Shown here: in pieces, positions 1 through 10,728 of the stretch | Position numbering within the stretch: the first letter of the stretch is position 1 | How the letters are laid out: the number at the start of each line of letters is the position of its first letter | NCBI GenBank assembly: GCA_949126835.1 | Contig: OX421503.1 | Span: forward strand, 1,687,501-1,751,500 | DNA: 64,000 bases | Reading direction: 5' to 3' | Origin: Anisus vortex | Lineage: Eukaryota; Mollusca; Gastropoda; Planorbidae | The notes under the pieces: generated by a model | Told to the model about the DNA's origin: nothing | The model's input: only the letters and a program-made list of their open reading frames with translations | The model's database searches: none | Made by a program: the position numbers and the translations under genes

Positions 1-2387
1 CTCTTAGAGCTCTTTGTCTTAACTTTCATGATTTTGGTTTTCCCTGAGTTGATCTTTAAGCCAACACTTTTGGCTATTTGTTCTACTCTTGTTGTCTTCT
101 CCTGGATATCTGGTTGAGAATGAGAGAGCAGAGCTATGTCATCTGCAAAATCGCAGTCTTCTAGATAGGAAGTTAGTCCCCATACTAGGCCTCGAGGTTT
201 ATCTGCAGTAGCTCTCCTCATGACCCAGTCCATTACTATTAAGAAGATAACAGGTGATATCACACATCCTTGTCGGACACCTGTTTTCACCTGGAACCAT
301 TCACTCTGTTGGTTTTCATGGCGTACACAGCACTGGTTTCCAGTATAGATGTCTTTCAGGATGTTAATGACTTTGCCTGGGAATCCATATGATTCCAGAA
401 TTGTCCAAAGTGTTGGGTGGTGGATGCTATCGAAAGCCTTTTCAAAATCTATGTAGTTGATGTACAAAGAGGAGTTCCATTCCAATGACTGTTCCACTAT
501 GGTACGCAGGACAAAAATTTGATCATTGCATGATCTTCCAGCTCTGAAACCAGCTTGTTCTTCACGTAGGACTCTCTCTATTCCTGTTCTCATTCTCATC
601 AGTAAGATTCTACAAAAGATTTTTCCTGTAACAGACAATAGGTTTATGCCTCTCCAATTCTCACAGAGGGTTAGGTCGCCTTTCTTGGGAACTTTGACAA
701 TAATCCCTCGTTTCCATGAGGTAGGTACATGTTCTTTGTCCCATATTTTATTAAAGAGTCCTATAAGTGTTCTCGCACACAGGGTTGGGCTGGACTTGAG
801 CATGTCTGCCGTAACTCTATCCTCTCCTGGCGCCTTATTTCCTTTTGTCTGTTTAATGGCTTCTATTATTTCTTGTTCCATAATGGGCCCTTTAGACACT
901 TCAATCTCAAAACCCGTGTCTGTGATGACAGCCTCTGTTTCTGGGTCCGGTCTATTCAGGATATCTTCAAAATGTTCTGCCCACCTCTGGAGCTGGTCTT
1001 TCTCTGTCGTCAGATTATTTCCATTTTTATCTTTAACAGTCGTCGATTTGCTCCTTAGACCTCCCGTAAGGGACTTAATAATTTTGTAGACTGTTTGGTT
1101 GTCGCCTTTATCAGCTGCTACTTGTGCCTCTAGTGCCATGTTGTCTATATAATCTCTTTTGTCTTGTCTTGCACTTCGCTTTACTCTAATGTTGAGTCTT
1201 TTGTAATCCTGTCTAGCTTCTGTATTTCTTTCTCCATTTTTGGTGAGCATTTTTCGCTTTGCCTCTTTCCTTTGTTCTATGAGGCTCCATGTGGCATCTG
1301 AAATCCATTCCTTTCTCTGTCTTGTTTTGTGTCCTAGTGTTGTTCTACTGGTTTCGGTGTATACATTTAAAATCTTATCGCAGTGTGTGTTAATGTCGTC
1401 CTCTAAAAGATTTTCTAGTAGGCTGAATCTATTCTGTAGTTCCAACACAAAACTGTTTTTTACTAGTGTATCTTTTAATTTGGAAGAGTCATAGAGTTGG
1501 TAACTAGTAGTTTTGGTAGCTTTCTTTAGTTTGAGTTTGAGTTTGCATAAGACAAGGTTATGGTCACTACCAATGTCAGCACCCCTAATCGCCTTGACAT
1601 CTTTCATACTTCTTCTCCACTTTTGGTTGATGACAATGTGGTCAATCTGATTCTTTGTCCTGTTGTCAGGAGAGGTCCAAGTGGCTTTATGAATATTCTT
1701 GTGCTGGAAAACACTACCTCCTATAACCAGGCCATTCTCTAGGCATATATCAATGAGGCGTTGGCCATTGTCGTTTCTTTCCCCCATGGCTTCCTTGCCC
1801 ATGCAATACTCATAACCACTGTTGTCACATCCTATCTTTGAATTTAGGTCTCCCATGATTATCATAATATCATGTCGAGGAGATTTATCTATCTGACTTT
1901 GCAGGTTATGATAGAACGTGTCTTTTTCATCTTCTGTTGCTTGTTCTGTGGGCGCGTAGCACTGTATGACAGTAATCTTAGCATATGTTGAGAAAAATCT
2001 TGCTCTGATTATTCGGGCATCAATTGGCTCCCAGCTCAACAGACTTTTCCTTGTCTGCTTGTCCATGATAATACCTACACCTTCCTGATGCTGACCGTCA
2101 GATCTTCCAGAGTAAACTATGGTTTGGCCTGATGCCAGAGTTACCATTCCCAAGTCAGTCCACCGCATTTCACTTACACCCAATATGTTGACTTTATAGC
2201 GTACCATTTCTTTGGTTACTTGGGCAGTTTTTCCTGATTCATACATGGTGCGTACATTCCATGCTCCAATTCTGATTTCTTTTCGAGGGGTCGCCAAGGA
2301 TTGTGTCAGAGGAGAGACTTCCTTTCGGCTTTCATCTCGCCTCGTCATATCAGGCATCACAGCCTCAACCCTCAGCTGAGCTCCCAT
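1..2387 (-). CDS. LINE endonuclease-reverse transcriptase ORF, C-terminus cut by window edge
   Basis: I translated the minus strand from about 2500 to base 1 and found one frame with no stop codon. The first in-frame ATG is at 2387 and an in-frame TGA lies near 2505, so the true start is uncertain. The N-terminal third is an APE-type endonuclease: GAWNVRTM near the start, SEMRW, PTE, GDLNSK (about 1836-1854) and a terminal SDH motif (about 1558-1566). The rest is a non-LTR reverse transcriptase: AGFRAGRS, IDFEKAFDS (about 428-453), GVRQGCVISP, and FADD for the catalytic aspartates (138-149). It would nick target DNA and copy its own RNA at the nick (family knowledge). About 795 codons are open and all visible catalytic motifs are present, so the copy may be functional. 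The thumb and C-terminus lie outside the window. The RTE/Jockey-like clade is not settled. Confidence 0.9.
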   Translation of the reverse strand, partial: MGAQLRVEAVMPDMTRRDESRKEVSPLTQSLATPRKEIRIGAWNVRTMYESGKTAQVTKEMVRYKVNILGVSEMRWTDLGMVTLASGQTIVYSGRSDGQHQEGVGIIMDKQTRKSLLSWEPIDARIIRARFFSTYAKITVIQCYAPTEQATEDEKDTFYHNLQSQIDKSPRHDIMIIMGDLNSKIGCDNSGYEYCMGKEAMGERNDNGQRLIDICLENGLVIGGSVFQHKNIHKATWTSPDNRTKNQIDHIVINQKWRRSMKDVKAIRGADIGSDHNLVLCKLKLKLKKATKTTSYQLYDSSKLKDTLVKNSFVLELQNRFSLLENLLEDDINTHCDKILNVYTETSRTTLGHKTRQRKEWISDATWSLIEQRKEAKRKMLTKNGERNTEARQDYKRLNIRVKRSARQDKRDYIDNMALEAQVAADKGDNQTVYKIIKSLTGGLRSKSTTVKDKNGNNLTTEKDQLQRWAEHFEDILNRPDPETEAVITDTGFEIEVSKGPIMEQEIIEAIKQTKGNKAPGEDRVTADMLKSSPTLCARTLIGLFNKIWDKEHVPTSWKRGIIVKVPKKGDLTLCENWRGINLLSVTGKIFCRILLMRMRTGIERVLREEQAGFRAGRSCNDQIFVLRTIVEQSLEWNSSLYINYIDFEKAFDSIHHPTLWTILESYGFPGKVINILKDIYTGNQCCVRHENQQSEWFQVKTGVRQGCVISPVIFLIVMDWVMRRATADKPRGLVWGLTSYLEDCDFADDIALLSHSQPDIQEKTTRVEQIAKSVGLKINSGKTKIMKVKTKSSK

Positions 2388-2705
2388 AATAGTTTGGCTT
2401 TTGGATATTTCTGTTGCTGTTTCTGTAGCTTTATGTTTTTTTACATGGCAGGTTGCTAGCCTAGCGCATAACCGTCTAGGGAGGGAGGGGGAGGAGTTCC
2501 CCTCTCAGCTCTCAGGATAGCTGCCTTTTTTCGGGTTATGTTCCCTAGCCTTTGTGGATCCCTCCACTTCCTGCAAGGCAGCAGGTACTGATTTTGGTCC
2601 GCCCCGGGTATTTGATTTCCCCGGTACCTACCATATCTGGTGGGCTTTCCCCGATCCGCCACCTGGGGAGGCGCCCGATGGGAGATCAGTAACTCCACAC
2701 GGAGT
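2388..2705 (-). mobile_element. 5' UTR region of the minus-strand LINE
   Basis: This block is clearly more GC-rich than its surroundings and lies directly upstream of the EN-RT ORF on the minus strand. An 80-codon open stretch here (2456-2698) is in another frame and ends just before the main ORF; I see no known domain in it. The GC-rich block stops near 2705, where purine-rich low-complexity sequence starts, which I take as the element's 5' end. Confidence 0.55.
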
Positions 2706-2735
2706 CTAGAAAAAAGAAATAAAACTACAGAGTGA

Positions 2736-2830
2736 TCGAGAGAGAGAGAGAGAGAGAGGGAGGGAGGGAGGGAGGGGCGAGAGGAAAGAAACTAAGATCG
2801 TGAAGAGAAAGAAAAAGAGGAAAAAAGAGT
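2736..2830. repeat. purine-rich low-complexity tract
   Basis: (AG)n followed by (GGGA)n and irregular GA-rich sequence, right beside the LINE 5' end. Confidence 0.85.
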
Positions 2831-2857
2831 TAAGGGAGCAAGAGATAATGAGAGAGA

Positions 2858-3134
2858 AGGATGTAAATAGAAAGAATTAGAGAAGCAAAGATAGAAAGAA
2901 TGAGAGAAACAAAGATAGAAAGAATGAGAGAAACAAAGATAGAAAGAATTAGAGAAACAAAGATAGAAAGAATTAGAGAAACAAAGATAGAAAGAATTAG
3001 AGAAACAAAGATAGAAAGAATTAGAGAAACAAAGATAGAAAGAATTAGTGAAACAACGATAGAAAGAATTAGAGAAACAAAGATAGAAAGAATTAGAGAA
3101 ACAAAGATAGAAAGAATTAGAGAAACAAAGATAG
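2858..3134. repeat. 24-bp tandem array, about 11 copies
   Basis: The unit is close to agaaagaattagagaaacaa plus agat, repeated with few changes. Because 24 is a multiple of three, it stays open on both strands and makes artificial repetitive ORFs; I do not call these genes. Confidence 0.9.
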
Positions 3135-3640
3135 TCTTTACACTCTCATACAGCTGTTTGTGTACGTCTGTCTGTCTCTGCATTTATCCTCAAAACGTTT
3201 GTGAGAGAATGGCCTACATAACCCGGCATGTAGAAGTCAGTGTGTGTGTCTGTACAGATTTATGCGTGCGAACAAACTTAGTGTGCGTGCATATGTCAGT
3301 CCTTGTGTATGTGTGTGTGTGTAGTAAGCGTGACATTGTCCTTAGGTCACCTTCACTTCTCTTCAACACAAACACACACACACACATTGCAAGTAGCCAT
3401 TTTGTGAAGTGGGGGAATAACAGTTTTTTTTTTTAAAGGAGAACTTTTCTCTCTGTAGTTTACACACTTCAACACACCGCTACAAATTGACCTAGTTGGG
3501 CATGCACGCTACAAATTGACCTAGTTAGGCATGCACGCACTTACATAACTTATCCCTTCATTTCTTCTCAAGTTTCTTTTCTTCTCATTTTCTTACAGCA
3601 CTCGTAGACAAGGGCAGACAACGATGTCTTTTGACTGGCC
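3135..3640. other. no gene recognised
   Basis: Contains short (GT)n and (CA)n stretches and two direct copies of a roughly 30-bp segment around 3480-3540 (ctacaaattgacctagttgg type). Nothing else is supported. Confidence 0.5.
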
Positions 3641-3641
3641 C

Positions 3642-3900
3642 AATCAAGCAGGCCAAAATATATCATCTTCTTTGACTGACCTATTCAATCAGGACAAAAT
3701 GTCATCTTCTTTGACTGACCTATTCAATCAGGACAAAATATCTTCTTTGACTGACCTATTCAATCAGGACAAAATGTCATCTTCTTTGACTGACCTATTA
3801 AAACAGGACAAAATATCATCTTCTTTGACTGACCTTTTCAATCAGGACAAAATATCATCTTCTTTGACTGACCTATTCAAGTAGGCTAAAACATCATCTT
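3642..3900. repeat. 39-bp tandem array, about 6.5 copies
   Basis: The unit contains cttctttgactgacctattc followed by aatcaggacaaaat. One copy is 3 bp shorter, so the frame survives and creates a spurious 86-codon ORF. Confidence 0.9.
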
Positions 3901-3925
3901 CTTTGACTGGCGTATTATAATTCAA

Positions 3926-4160
3926 GGGCCGGTGAAGCAACGTTCACCACTTTCTATGAACACGGTATACTAGGGGATTGTGTGGCCACTACAATGCCAA
4001 GTCCCCTTTACTTTTCTCCCACATTTAGTCAGGTACCAGTTAGGCGGGGTAGTCCACAGAATAGGTATAGGTCTACCTGGGTAGACTAAGGGACACCCAC
4101 CGGGAACAAATGCTAGTCTTCAGCAGGATTCGAATCCAGGCCCTTAGGTAGCCTACGCCA
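3926..4160 (-). mobile_element. SINE-A copy (tRNA-derived), reverse
   Basis: SINE-A is the commonest dispersed repeat in the window. In its sense orientation it has a tRNA-like head with A box (ggtggccgagtggc type) and B box (ggttcgaatcc), then a body with gctggccacacaatccccta and ccgtggccacagaaactgg, ending near ggtccgacgggatactttac. This copy is antisense, with the B box at about 4126-4137. It carries a 16-bp foreign match (cacagaataggtatag, 4055-4070) that is identical to the end of the MITE at 27075-27653. Confidence 0.8.
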
Positions 4161-4545
4161 TCCAAACGAGAACGGGCATATGTATAATAATGGGTAGTCC
4201 TATGTGTACAAAATCTTCTTATAATACGCATACGCCAGCAAATTCTAAGATAAGATATAATCATAATATGCGTGTAGAAACATGATTGGAAATAACATCC
4301 CGTAATATACGATAACCACGCGACCTTATTTCACTAACTATGGCGCGAATAATGACTTCCGGAAACAGATCTTGGCAGAGAGGAAGAGAGGCTGATGGGA
4401 TTGGCCCGAGGGGGGGGGGGGGAGGGGGGTTTTGAGCGACAAAGAAAGAGAGCGGTAAAAATGAGATAACAAGCTTCCAATCTTAGAGAGTCCCTGGCTA
4501 TCGTCAGTATTTACGTCTGTAATTTTTATCTGTGTCAGCAGTAGC

Positions 4546-4612
4546 AGACCATGGATGAGCGTAGGACGCAATAATCTTCTTTATATAAGAAGATTCTGTA
4601 AAAATAATGTAG
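4546..4612 (+). mobile_element. LINE-B 3' tail fragment
   Basis: Matches the recurring LINE-B 3' terminus: accatggatgagcgtaggac, gcaataatcttctt, then a degenerate form of the terminal ggagcgtctgtaa. Confidence 0.65.
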
Positions 4613-4718
4613 AATGTAGAAGATAACAGCGGTAAAAAAATATTCAGCTAGAACAACAAATGCAATAATATAAAAACAACAAGAACAGCGGAAACAAAAA
4701 TGTCAACAATATCAACAT

Positions 4719-4965
4719 CGGACCAAAATTGATCCATGTGGCGCCGGCGAAGCAGCGTTCGACAGTTTCCGTGGCTCTGGCATACTTGGGGATTGTGTGG
4801 CCAGCACAACGCACAGCAACCTTTTACAGTAAATTGGTAAATGTTAGATACCTATTAAAGCTGGGTAAACCCAGGGACACCCTCCAGACCCTGAGAAAAA
4901 AAAAGTTAAAAGCTATAGCCTTCGCAATGATTTGAACCCAGGACCTAACTGTAGGTCTACGCCAG
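4719..4965 (-). mobile_element. SINE-A copy, reverse, nearly full length
   Basis: Starts with the antisense tail (cggaccaaaattgatccat) and runs through the body to an antisense B box (tttgaacccaggacc) near 4931-4945. The tRNA head is eroded. Confidence 0.8.
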
Positions 4966-5040
4966 ACATGGAAAAAACATTAGTAGCAACATTAACAACA
5001 TCAACAACAAAAACAACCACCAAAAACAGAAATAAAGTTT

Positions 5041-5672
5041 TAGTAGAAAGATTTATGTGTATAAAATACATAAGACTTCTAGTAGCAAGACTTCTGTGTA
5101 TAAAATACATAAGACTTCTAGTAGCAAGACTTCTGTGTATACAATACATAAGATTTCTAGAAGCGAGACTTATGTGTATAAAATACATAAGACTTCTAGA
5201 AGCGAGACTTCTGTGTATACAATACATAAGACTTCTAGTAGCAAGACTCTCTGTGTATAAAATACATAAGACTTCTAGAAGCGAGACTTCTGTGTATACA
5301 ATACATAAGACTTCTAGTAGCAAGACTTCTGTGTATAAAATACATAAGACTTCTAGAAGCGAGACTTCTGTGTATACAACACATAAGACTTCTAGAAGCG
5401 AGACTTCTGTGTATACAATGTATACAATACATAAGACTTCTAATAGCAAGACTTCTGTGTATAAAATACATAAGACTTCTAGAAGCGAGACTACTGCGTA
5501 GGCTATACAATACATAAGACTTCTAGAAGCGAGACTTCTGTGCATAAAATACATAAGACTTCTAGAAGCGAGACTTCTGTGTATAAAATACATAAGACTT
5601 CTAGTTGCAAGACTTCTGTGTATACAATACATAACGCCTTTAGTAGCAAGACTTCTTTGTATACAATACATA
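5041..5672. repeat. 39-bp tandem array, about 16 copies
   Basis: The unit alternates between two variants, cttctagtagcaagacttct and cttctagaagcgagacttct, each followed by gtgtataaaatacataaga or gtgtatacaatacataaga. The mixed order of variants suggests unequal exchange. Period divisible by three gives long spurious ORFs on both strands. Confidence 0.95.
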
Positions 5673-5970
5673 ACTTTTCACGTAACAGTATCTCGATTTC
5701 AACACAAAGTGTCATTTTGCAAACAGATAGCGTTGCGAGATTCATTCAAGCAATGATACTTGGCCAACATTTTGTCGATAAGGGTCCTTGAACTTCTTCG
5801 ACCGCCTTCCCCTGCCCTACTTATTCTTCACATTGTTGAGGTATGTTGGTCTTGTTATATAATTTATTGCATACAACCAGATGAATGTGTGCGTGTGTGA
5901 ATTTTGTTTAGAACAAAGGGGGTTAGTTTTTTGTTTTTATTTGCCTCTTAATGATGACCTAGTTTCTTGA

Positions 5971-6241
5971 GGGGCTCGGTGGCCGATCGGCAGCGCATTC
6001 GGCAAGCGTGCCGAACATCCTTGGTTCGAATCCCGGTGAAGGCTAAAATTTGTTCCCTGGACTGGAGGGTGTCACTGAGTCCACCCAGCTCATGATCTAG
6101 TTGGGGGTAAAGTAAAGGCGGCTGGACATTGTGCTGGCCACACAATCCCCTAGTGTGACCTGGCTACCAGAAACTGGTGAACGCTACTTCACCGGACCCT
6201 ATATGGATCCATTTGGTCTGACGGAATACTTTACTTTACTT
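5971..6241 (+). mobile_element. SINE-A copy, full length, forward
   Basis: Best forward full-length copy, about 271 bp. The A box region is ggtggccgatcggcagcgc, the B box ggttcgaatcccg, then the full body, ending acggaatactttactttact. It would be transcribed by RNA polymerase III (family knowledge) and has no coding capacity. Confidence 0.88.
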
Positions 6242-6600
6242 TCTTGATTCAGAGATCAAGCAACTTCTGACAAAAGGACTTACCGTTGTTGTACGCATAT
6301 CCAGTGGTTAGCACTGGCCTATCTATTAAAGATTAAAAGCAGCTTAGCCTGCCTTTATACTTATGCAGGCCCTAAACGGAGCCCACACGAGAGGTGGGTG
6401 CAGCAGGTTCGCCGCATAGGGGCCCATAACAGTTTAGGGGAGCCCATGAATATTACAATTCAAAAATGAAACGGGCAATTACGCATGTATTTTTTTTATA
6501 TTGTTGCTTTGAAGCTGAGAGAAAATTACTGTAAACCTCCTACATTCTCATGTGGCGCGAAGGGCCCTTAAATTGCCAGATTTGAGTCCCATTACCCCTA
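6242..6600. other. no gene recognised
   Basis: Unique-looking AT-rich sequence; I see no exon, RNA gene or known repeat. Confidence 0.5.
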
Positions 6601-6925
6601 TATGCATAGGATCTTTCCATTGTTTGTACGAGTCATATTACCACTACATGCATAGGATCTTTCCATTGTTTGTACGAGTCATATTACCACTACATGCATA
6701 GGATATTTCCATTGTTTGTACGAGTCCTATTACCACTACATGCATAGGATCTTTCCATTGTTTGTACGAGTCATATTACCACTATATGCATAGGATCTTT
6801 CCATTGTTTGTACGAGTCATAATACCACTACATGCATAGGATCTTTCCATTGTTTGTACGAGGCCTATTACCACTACATGCATAGGATCTTTCCATTGTT
6901 TGTAGGAGTCCTATTACCAGTAGGT
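6600..6925. repeat. 46-bp tandem array, 7 copies
   Basis: The unit begins gcataggatctttccattgt and continues ttgtacgagtcatattacca plus ctacat. Copies differ by single bases. Confidence 0.93.
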
Positions 6926-7640
6926 AACATTGCTAGTTGGGGCAATGATGCATAAATTAATATGCATTGCATGGAAAAATTGACCTCGCCCTCACAATCA
7001 AAAAGTATTTTTTTTTAAATTACCATACGCATAGCAAGTTGTTATTTAATCATGCGCTGTCAGGCCTACCGTACTGTTGTAAAAACACTTTCTTTCTTTG
7101 ATGCCCTGGGTAATTATTTTAAACTAGCACCAACATTAAACCTGGCCAACTATTAATGTATCCGCTCCACACATCAAAACACTTGGCCGCGCAATTTAAC
7201 TTTAAAATGGCAACAGTAATATTGGTTAACGCAAACTGGCTACGGCTAAAACGACACTGAGTAAGTCTGATACACCAAAACCAAAACTCTGGGCTACAGA
7301 CATTAGCCATCAGTATGTTTTTGGGCCCCCCTAATAAATAGCCAAATAGAATGAGATTGTTTCTACAGGTATATAGAAAGGATCCCAAAACAATTTAGTC
7401 TTGGGCCCCAAGCTATATTGATCGTAAACAGATTGTGCATTGTTTCATGCCTATGATTTTCTTTACTATGGAAGAGTTTATGCCTATGCATGTTTCGAAT
7501 TTGCTTTTTTCATTTACCGCTTTATGAGTTTTGCCATTTTTACCGTTGTCGTTTTTTTTTACCGAACACCAATACTCCTGTTCCGTGCCTTTACATATTT
7601 ACATAGACATCCACGAAATAATCTCTTTTAAAGAAACGTT
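6926..7640. other. no gene recognised
   Basis: AT-rich. Short ORFs on both strands (7119-7388 minus, 7440-7631 plus) lack recognisable domains or coding-like composition. Confidence 0.45.
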
Positions 7641-8735
7641 ACAGAACTACATAATACTATATAATACTACAAGCCTAATTTAATTGCCTGGCGTTGCCCT
7701 GGAAAAAAATTCTTAGACCTATAGTTACAGCAAATAATTGTATAAACTACAATGCCCAGAAAATAATTGTATAAACTACAATGCCCAGAAAATAATTGTA
7801 TAAACTACAATGCCCAGAAAATAATTGTATAAACAACAATGCCCAGAAAATAATTGTATAAACTACAATGCCCAGAAAATAATTGTATAAACTACAATGC
7901 CCAGAAAATAATTGTATAAACTACAATGCCCAGAAAATAATTGTATAAACTACAATGCCCAGAAAATAATTGTATAAACTACAATGCCCAGAAAATAATT
8001 GTATAAACTACAATGCCCAGAAAATAATTGTATAAACTACAATGCCCAGAAAATAATTGTATAAACTACAATGCCCAGAAAATAATTGTATAAACTACAA
8101 TGCCCAGAAAATAATTGTATAAACTACAATGCCCAGAAAATAATTGTATAAACTACAATGCCCAGAAAATAATTGTATAAACTACAATGCCCAGAAAATA
8201 ATTGTATAAACTACAATGCCCAGAAAATAATTGTATAAACTACAATGCCCAGAAAATAATTGTATAAACTACAATGCCCAGAAAATAATTGTATAAACTA
8301 CAATGCCCAGAAAATAATTGTATAAACTACAATGCCCAGAAAATAATTGTATAAACTACAATGCCCAGAAAATAATTGTATAAACTACAATGCCCAGAAA
8401 ATAATTGTATAAACTACAATGCCCAGAAAATAATTGTATAAACTACAATGCCCAGAAAATAATTGTATAAACTACAATGCCCAGAAAATAATTGTATAAA
8501 CTACAATGCCCAGAAAATAATTGTATAAACTACAATGCCCAGAAAATAATTGTATAAACTACAATGCCCAGAAAATAATTGTATAAACTACAATGCCCAG
8601 AAAATAATTGTATAAACTACAATGCCCAGAAAATAATTGTATAAACTACAATGCCCAGAAAATAATTGTATAAACTACAAAATATAATTATTAATTATTT
8701 ATGAAAACATCTAGGCAGTACCGGAACTTCTATTA
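7640..8735. mobile_element. repeat-D element containing the 29-bp array
   Basis: Left of the array is ttgcctggcgttgccctgg then agttacagcaaataattg; right of it is aaaatataattattaattat. The same order (ggcgtcgcctgggg, agctacagataaa, tataaactacaatgaacag, then ataattttt) occurs in repeat-D copies elsewhere in the window. So the satellite seems to have expanded from inside such an element. Confidence 0.6.
7728..8680. repeat. 29-bp satellite array, about 33 near-identical copies
   Basis: The unit is aaaataattgtataaactac followed by aatgcccag. Copies are almost perfectly identical over 950 bp (one seen with aacaacaat), so amplification or homogenisation is recent. There are no unique spacers, so this is not CRISPR-like. 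The flanks and the unit match the interior of dispersed repeat D (see 43600-44100 and 49384-49650). Confidence 0.97.
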
Positions 8736-9726
8736 AAGTCCGTCGTGTCATAAAGAAATAACCCTGAAATTAGTAGTCTATGGAAAAAAGATGCCGGAAC
8801 GCCGTACCGGTGCGCACCATTAGAAAAAAAAGCACAGCATTTAGGCAAGTAATTTAACGTGACTGTCTCCAGAAGTCTATGTTTTGGATATTAGGCCTAC
8901 ATTATTTTTTTCTTGCATGTTTTTTTTCTTCAGGCTAGCTTGCCAGAATCTATTTCTTTAGTTCTGGAAGATGATATCTAGACTGCCATTACCATGCTTT
9001 TGATTAGGTACTTGACATCAGGCGTGCGTGAGTGTATGGGGAGGGGGAGGGGTACCAGTAAAGGTCGGGGAGGGAGGGGGCATTCTCTTGACAAAATATG
9101 GAAGGAGTTAAAATTTTGTTTTTCTCTTTTAAGTCCCTTCATTAGAACTTTTATGAATGTTGCACCGGTTGAAAAATGATCAATCCCTATACATCTTTTA
9201 TGTTTCTTTCTGCTAATGAGAAATCTTGTGTGTTGATTGCTGGCACTGAGAGGCCTGGGAATGTGTCAATGTGTTCGCTAACTAGACTGGACACGTATGG
9301 GGCTGTCATAATAGAACCGAAGGCCGGGAGGAGAGGCGGGGCGTAGGTTGGGGCGCCACGGAGACGAGGGAAAGGAAAATATGAAACTAAAGAGTGGAAA
9401 CTTGAGTTAGTACATTTGTACATGAGAATGGGGAGAGGGGCGCTGAGACAATTTATGTAACTCATTATGTACATGGGGGGGGGGTCACGAAGGGGGTTGG
9501 GGAGCAGCCAATGAGATTGTTAACTTATAATGTAACAATGGGGGCAGAGCCTTTACAAGCTTATGTAGCGCCCCAGGGCAAAAGTTTCAGCGCCGCCCCC
9601 TTGCATACCATAACTACTTGTTTAGCACTATATTTGCTATATTTAGACTACATTTGCCGCCCCGCTGGAAGTGTCGCCCCCGGACATATTCCCCTTTCTG
9701 CCCACCCTTATGTGAGGGCACTGAAT
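8736..9726. other. no gene recognised
   Basis: AT-rich with G-rich runs (for example near 9475). Short ORFs show no known domain. Confidence 0.45.
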
Positions 9727-9933
9727 GGGGGCGCGGTGGCCGAAGGTCCTCGGTGCAGGCCAGGATTTGTATCCCTGGTATGGAGTGTGTCCCGGAGTCT
9801 ACCCATCTCTGATGAGTACCTGACATGTATGCTGGCCACACAATCCCCTACTATACCGTGGCTACAGAAACAAGTGAACGCTGCTTCAACCGCCCTATGG
9901 ATCAATTTTTGGTCCGACGGGATACTTTACTTA
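9727..9933 (+). mobile_element. SINE-A copy, forward, internally deleted
   Basis: Has the head start (gcgcggtggccgaaggtcct), loses part of the tRNA region including the B box, then continues with the body and tail (ggtccgacgggatactttac). Confidence 0.82.
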
Positions 9934-10509
9934 AATTGCTGCCCCTCTCCAACACTGTGAGAGTTGTAGATATTACGTCATCTCTCTATATTGAACACAA
10001 ATTAACCCTTGCAGTCCCGGGTGCGTATATAGCGGAACTGAAGGCAGCATAGATAGAAGTAGGTCGGTACGGGAAGGGTTAAATATTAATCAATGAATTC
10101 AACGAAATCTTTAGTTACAGTGCGAGCAAAAAAAGAGTGACAGAAGAATAAAGAGGGATGAACGATAGAGAAATAGGCGAAGAAAGTCAAAGAGAAAGAA
10201 AGAGAGAGAGAGAGAGAGTGAGAGGTGGTGAACATATCCAGAGAAGTAAAATTAACAGCGAGAGCAAGAGAATGAGGCCAAATTCTTTAAAATTGGTATA
10301 ACTTACAATTTAATTAATTATAATTTGACTGCTTTTGTGTAAGCCTAATATGTGGCAAAAAATACTGTCCATATAGGACACAACAGTCTTAGTCTATGTA
10401 GGCATATATAACAAGCATCTGCAACAAAGGCCTACTGAATCATAACATTTATCTTATATATTACAGACGCTCCTTCAATAAAATTAGGCCTACTATTTCT
10501 CCTCTTATA
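9934..10509. other. no gene recognised
   Basis: Includes a GA-rich microsatellite at about 10185-10225; otherwise nothing recognised. Confidence 0.5.
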
Positions 10510-10517
10510 TTCTAGAC

Positions 10518-10728
10518 CAGGGGTCGGCAAACTTTTCATAAAAGTGTAGCCTACCAAAGTATGAATTATAATTAATTCAGCGTGCCAATAACCTAAAAGT
10601 CATCATGCTGAAGCACTTAATTCATTGTAGAAGAGACTTGAATATACTTTTAAGGCATCTTCCGCGTGCCACTGAAAACCAATAGGCGTGCCAAGTCTGG
10701 CACGCGTGCCGTAGGCTGCCGATCCCTG
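10518..10728. mobile_element. hAT-type MITE, 211 bp
   Basis: Ends are inverted (caggggtcggcaaac and ctgccgatccctg). The flanks are ttctagac and ttctagaa, a 7/8 match for an 8-bp target duplication, as expected for hAT elements. The interior repeats 'gcgtgcc' motifs. Related copies lie at 17034-17236, 50975-51219 and 62735-62835. Confidence 0.85.

Noticed and set aside
2830..3436. Repetitive ORFs on both strands
   Set aside because: A 24-bp tandem repeat has a period divisible by three, so both strands stay open by arithmetic; no gene context.
4913..5791. Long repetitive ORFs (up to 252 codons)
   Set aside because: By-product of the 39-bp array; overlapping ORFs in several frames of both strands.
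5971..6045. tRNA gene
   Set aside because: A and B boxes are present but the sequence is the head of a multi-copy SINE and does not form a clean cloverleaf.
7728..8680. CRISPR-like regular array
   Set aside because: The 29-bp units are contiguous with no unique spacers, in a eukaryotic genome; it is a satellite.
9511..9960. Overlapping ORFs on both strands
   Set aside because: They run across a SINE-A copy and have no domain.
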